Made by a program: the position numbers and the translations under genes. Below, in pieces: positions 60,810 through 64,000 of a stretch of DNA of 64,000 bases. The notes beneath the pieces were generated by a model. The model was not told where the DNA came from and did no database searches. It saw nothing but the letters and a program-made list of their open reading frames with translations. The stretch's first letter is position 1, and each line of letters opens with the position of its first letter. The DNA lies in the NCBI GenBank assembly GCA_012970285.1, contig JIBW01000003.1:496001-560000 (forward strand). Reading direction: 5' to 3'. The stretch is from Bacillaceae bacterium JMAK1. Lineage in GTDB: Bacteria; Bacillota; Bacilli; Bacillales; Marinococcaceae.

Positions 60810-62571
60810 CCGTAATCTTCCGGGAGAAGTAAGAGACCGGATCATGCGCCAAACGTTAGAAGCTCTTTTGTTTGAGGGAATCGTACCGTATGGGCATACG
60901 GATGGTGATTGGGCCGTTTACGGAGAAAATGAAGAAGGGTCCAAGGTCATCTATACGTTTAAGGCTACTCAAAAGCATTCGTTTCATCGGATAAAAATTG
61001 ATCCTTATTCGATTAAGCGCAACGACGAAACGTGTGAGAATTTATATGTCTTTCTCGAAGAGTTGATTCAGAATCAATTCCATGAGAATCAAGCTTCGTC
61101 GTTCATCCGGGAGTTGCTTGAAACGTATGCAAAGGATGCACAAGCGTTACGAGTACAGCAAGAACCTCAACGAGTAAATTCACTTTCCTTTGATGATATT
61201 GAAAGTCTTCTTATCGAAGGACATCCGTATCATCCGAGTTATAAATCACGAATGGGGTTTTCATTAGAAGATAATGAACGTTACGGTCCTGAATTTAATC
61301 AATCGATTTTCCCGTTTTGGCTCGCAGTACATGAAGACTTTGTAAAAGCAACCAAACTCGCAACATTTGATTGGCAAGAACTTTTGGACGAACACCTTCC
61401 TCTTGAGGATCAGCAGCGATTTATAAAGTACATCGAAGATTCAGGACAAGCACCTGAAGAGATGTATTGGATTCCTGTCCACCCGTGGCAATGGGAGAAT
61501 GATTTACAATCAAAGTTTCTCCAAGCGATTGAAAATCATAGTGTTGTGTTATTAGGTCGTTCATCGGTTCCTTACCAAGCCCATCAATCTCTACGTTCGT
61601 TAACGAATAGAAATTATTCTGAGTCGACGTATCTAAAACTTCCGTTAAACATCACCAATACATCATCCAGCCGAATATTAGCGAGTCACACTATCCAAAA
61701 CGCCGCAAAGATTAGTGAGTGGCTACATTCCATCATTGACGAGGACCCGTACTTTAAAGATGATTCATTCAATATTTTACGTGAGGTCGCAGGGACTGCT
61801 TTCGAATATAAAAAAGCGACTCAACTTGAACAAAAGCAACTATACGGGAACTTAGGTGTGATCTATCGAGAGAATATAAACACCTATGTGAATGAGAATG
61901 AACGAGCATTCCCATTAAATGCGGTCACTCACATTCAGAAGAACGGGGTTCCAATCATTCAAGCGTTTATTGACGAATATGGGGCAAAGAGGTGGCTGAA
62001 CCGATTAATAGAAGTCGTTTCTAAACCATTAATGCATTTGCTTTATATGCATGGCATTGCGCTCGAGTCTCATGCCCAGAACTTGATTGTCATATTAGAA
62101 AATGGCTGGCCAAAGCGAGTCGTTGCAAAAGACTTGCATGACGGGGTTCGTTTTGTACCACATTCACGTTTTAGTCCGAAGAACCAACCCGTGCTTATTT
62201 CAGAGCCTGAGGCCCATAAAAAGGTTAACCGTTATTCATTCCTTGAAGCCGACGCCTTAACCGATGTGCGTGATTATTTTTACGATGCGTTTTACTTTAT
62301 CTGCATGACAGAAATCGCGTTCTTCTTTGAACGATATGAGATTGATGAAGAAATGTTTTGGAAGATGTGTACGAACGTCATTCTAGACTATCAACATGAA
62401 GTGAACCTTGATCAAGAACGTTGTGAAGCTTACGATCTCTTCGGTGAAGACATAAAGATTGAACAAATGACAAAGCGTCGATTATTTGGCGACGGTGAAT
62501 TGTACTTTTCACAGGTAGAGAACCCACTTCTACTAGCAAGGAGGCAGGTAGAATGCGAGCCAATCTCTTAA
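60778..62571 (+). CDS. NRPS-independent siderophore synthetase, IucA/IucC family (SbnF position)
   Basis: The 597-residue paralogue has GHPYHPSYKSRMGF, IPVHPWQWEN, a TSSSRILASHTIQN segment and ALESHAQNLIV. Two synthetases in series usually mean two successive condensations on one backbone. GGAGGG lies before the ATG, which is within the end of the preceding gene. Its own end overlaps the aldolase gene by 19 bases. Confidence 0.9.
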   Translation: MYENNLLKSNNRNLPGEVRDRIMRQTLEALLFEGIVPYGHTDGDWAVYGENEEGSKVIYTFKATQKHSFHRIKIDPYSIKRNDETCENLYVFLEELIQNQFHENQASSFIRELLETYAKDAQALRVQQEPQRVNSLSFDDIESLLIEGHPYHPSYKSRMGFSLEDNERYGPEFNQSIFPFWLAVHEDFVKATKLATFDWQELLDEHLPLEDQQRFIKYIEDSGQAPEEMYWIPVHPWQWENDLQSKFLQAIENHSVVLLGRSSVPYQAHQSLRSLTNRNYSESTYLKLPLNITNTSSSRILASHTIQNAAKISEWLHSIIDEDPYFKDDSFNILREVAGTAFEYKKATQLEQKQLYGNLGVIYRENINTYVNENERAFPLNAVTHIQKNGVPIIQAFIDEYGAKRWLNRLIEVVSKPLMHLLYMHGIALESHAQNLIVILENGWPKRVVAKDLHDGVRFVPHSRFSPKNQPVLISEPEAHKKVNRYSFLEADALTDVRDYFYDAFYFICMTEIAFFFERYEIDEEMFWKMCTNVILDYQHEVNLDQERCEAYDLFGEDIKIEQMTKRRLFGDGELYFSQVENPLLLARRQVECEPIS

Positions 62572-63338
62572 AGCAGAAGATTGCCCGTAACGAAAAGGTG
62601 TTTGGCATGTTCGTGTCTACCCCCCACCCTACGATGGTTGAGTTGCTCGGCTATGCAGAGTTTGATTTTGTCATTATTGATCATGAGCATGCTTCAAGCA
62701 GCAAAGAAATGATTGAGAACATGATTCGTGCTGCAGAAGTAACAGGAACGACTCCTCTAGTTCGCTTAGCCGAAGTCAACCGCCAAGATATTTTGAAAGT
62801 ATTGGACGCGGGTGCAGCAGGGATTGTCATTGCGAATGTAAAGACGAAAGAAGAGGTCGAACAAGCGGTTCAACATACGTTCTATCATCCTAAGGGAATG
62901 AGAAGTCTAAATAGTGGTCGTCCTGGTCAGTTCGGAAAGCACTCACTAACGGAATACATTGCCACAGTTAATGAAGAACTGATGCTCATACCGATGATTG
63001 AAAGTGTCGAAGGGGTAGAGCAAAGAGAGGCGATTGTATCGTGCTCACATATCGATTTCGTGTTAGAAGGTACTGCGGATTTATCGCAATCGTTACACGT
63101 ACCGTGGCAGCTTGATCATCCAGATGTAGAAGATCATGTAGAACAACTATTTGAATCTACGAAACGAGCGAACATTCCTTATGCGATCGTTTCAAGAAAT
63201 GAAACCCACCATCAACAGTGGAGTGAAAAAGGTGTATCCATCTTCGTTCTCGGAGATGAACGTGGAAATGCTTTTCGTGCCTTTCAAGCAAAACTTAATC
63301 ACTACCGTTCGTTAGCGAGGGGAAAATCCGATGAATAA
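62553..63338 (+). CDS. HpcH/HpaI-type aldolase, SbnG-like citrate synthase
   Basis: The 261-residue protein has the HpcH/HpaI barrel: GMFVSTPHPTMVEL at the start, DFVIIDHEHA, metal-ligand Glu in IESVEGVEQ and an Asp-containing substrate site. In Staphylococcus aureus SbnG, a member of this family, makes citrate from oxaloacetate and acetyl-CoA for staphyloferrin B. Its place between the synthetases and the PLP decarboxylase fits that function. AAGGAGGCAGG precedes the ATG. Confidence 0.86.
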   Translation: MRANLLKQKIARNEKVFGMFVSTPHPTMVELLGYAEFDFVIIDHEHASSSKEMIENMIRAAEVTGTTPLVRLAEVNRQDILKVLDAGAAGIVIANVKTKEEVEQAVQHTFYHPKGMRSLNSGRPGQFGKHSLTEYIATVNEELMLIPMIESVEGVEQREAIVSCSHIDFVLEGTADLSQSLHVPWQLDHPDVEDHVEQLFESTKRANIPYAIVSRNETHHQQWSEKGVSIFVLGDERGNAFRAFQAKLNHYRSLARGKSDE

Positions 63339-64000
63339 GGAAATCCAACAGTTAGTGACACAGTATAGAGAAGCGTGTCATCAACCATTGTGTGCGTATG
63401 TCTATGATCTTGACCGGTTAGAGCAAGAAGCTAGAAGTATGGTCAAGTTGTTGCCGAAAGATACAAATCTGTTCTATGCAATTAAGGCCAACCCTGATGA
63501 ACGAATACTTGGGGCATTGTTGCCTTATGTGTCAGGCTTTGAAGTCGCTTCGATTGGTGAATTAAAGAAAGTGAGAAAAGTCTCTGACGACGTTCCCGTT
63601 CTCTTCGGCGGCCCGAGTAAGAAGGAATACGAATTGAGAGGGGCGTTGCGTGCGGGAGTGACGTACATTCACATCGAGAGTACGTTGGAGTTACAACGGT
63701 TACTACTGATCGCAAATGAATTACAGACCTCAGCACAAGTTCTATTAAGAATTAACTTGAATTATGATGACCTCCCAACAACAAACGTAACGATGGCAGG
63801 AGAACCGTCGCCCTTTGGGATGGAAGAAACAGAAATCGAACGTGCGTTAAAGTTAGTCGCGCATCAGAATTTGGTTCAAATCTATGGCTTTCACTTTCAC
63901 TCGATATCAAATAATCTACGTGAAGATTTGCACGTAGCGATGATTGACCATTATGTAGATAAAGTGGAAGAGTGGCAATCTACGTACGGACTTGATGTAA
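63331..64000 (+). CDS. PLP-dependent decarboxylase, fold III (SbnH-like), cut by window end
   Basis: The first 223 codons are seen. FYAIKANP carries the PLP Lys, then a barrel strand FEVASIGELKKV and GFHFHSIS follow, as in diaminopimelate/ornithine decarboxylases of fold type III. SbnH decarboxylates a siderophore intermediate. GAGGGGA lies before the ATG, which overlaps the aldolase stop by eight bases. The 3' part lies outside the window. Confidence 0.86.
   Translation, partial: MNKEIQQLVTQYREACHQPLCAYVYDLDRLEQEARSMVKLLPKDTNLFYAIKANPDERILGALLPYVSGFEVASIGELKKVRKVSDDVPVLFGGPSKKEYELRGALRAGVTYIHIESTLELQRLLLIANELQTSAQVLLRINLNYDDLPTTNVTMAGEPSPFGMEETEIERALKLVAHQNLVQIYGFHFHSISNNLREDLHVAMIDHYVDKVEEWQSTYGLDV

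Overview
The window looks like chromosomal DNA of a low-GC Gram-positive of the family Bacillaceae. The evidence is strong AGGAGG-type ribosome binding sites throughout, an OpuB/OpuC-type osmolyte importer, a YdaT-like stress protein, NhaC- and SSS-type Na+-coupled carriers, S-layer (SLH) anchoring and very acidic secreted proteins. A salt- or alkali-adapted Bacillus relative is the best guess; the species cannot be named from sequence alone.

Layout. 1-1400: four small membrane proteins on the minus strand. 1.6-4.4 kb: quaternary-amine ABC importer (ATPase, then a permease fused to the binding protein). 4.6-6.7 kb: secreted calcineurin-like phosphoesterase preceded by an 18-codon leader ORF. 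6.8-20.8 kb: mostly small single genes (glycolipid-binding family protein, hydrolase, a DUF3311/SSS/M20-peptidase operon, NUDIX, DinB-like, DUF1801, acyl-CoA ligase, GNAT) and a CstR-type persulfide sensor with its own operator. 20.8-21.25 kb: a short type I-C-like CRISPR array with no cas genes. 21.3-26.8 kb: GntR regulator, FadH/trimethylamine-dehydrogenase-like flavoenzyme, tiny membrane protein plus SSS symporter, SDR. 26.87 kb: a 3'-terminal fragment of a tmRNA gene on the minus strand, the usual scar of a genomic island inserted in ssrA.

27-37.7 kb: a complete trans-4-hydroxy-L-proline catabolic locus. It encodes an epimerase, the three subunits of D-hydroxyproline dehydrogenase, a pyrroline-4-hydroxy-2-carboxylate deaminase, ketoglutarate-semialdehyde dehydrogenase, an NhaC-like carrier and a sigma-54 activator. 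Three -24/-12 promoters and a paired palindrome between the divergent operons tie it together. A proline-racemase paralogue lacking both catalytic cysteines sits at its end. 37.8-39.8 kb: a small P-loop kinase with an apparent ATC start codon, a YdaT homologue and two small genes. 40-44.7 kb: a second sigma-54 activator driving a GntP permease, 3-hydroxybutyrate dehydrogenase and 3-hydroxyacyl-CoA dehydrogenase, with a cre-like site at the promoter.

44.8-51.2 kb: an unusual three-gene unit. It comprises an exported protein with eight 22-residue leucine-rich repeats, a kinase-fold DUF2252 domain and three SLH repeats, then a Ppx/GppA-HD protein with an eroded active site, then polyphosphate kinase 1. 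51.4-57.3 kb: tartrate/D-malate dehydrogenase-like enzyme, SDR, aldehyde dehydrogenase, BASS-family carrier and an AtoE-type short-chain fatty acid carrier. 57.6 kb to the right edge: a Fur-box-controlled siderophore operon in the order exporter, two IucA/IucC synthetases, HpcH-type aldolase, PLP decarboxylase. This matches sbnD-E-F-G-H of staphyloferrin B, and the last gene is cut by the window end.

The most unusual items are the LRR-DUF2252-SLH/Ppx-like/Ppk unit, the cysteine-less racemase paralogue, the ssrA scar, the orphan CstR and CRISPR loci, and three genes whose best starts are ATT or ATC.
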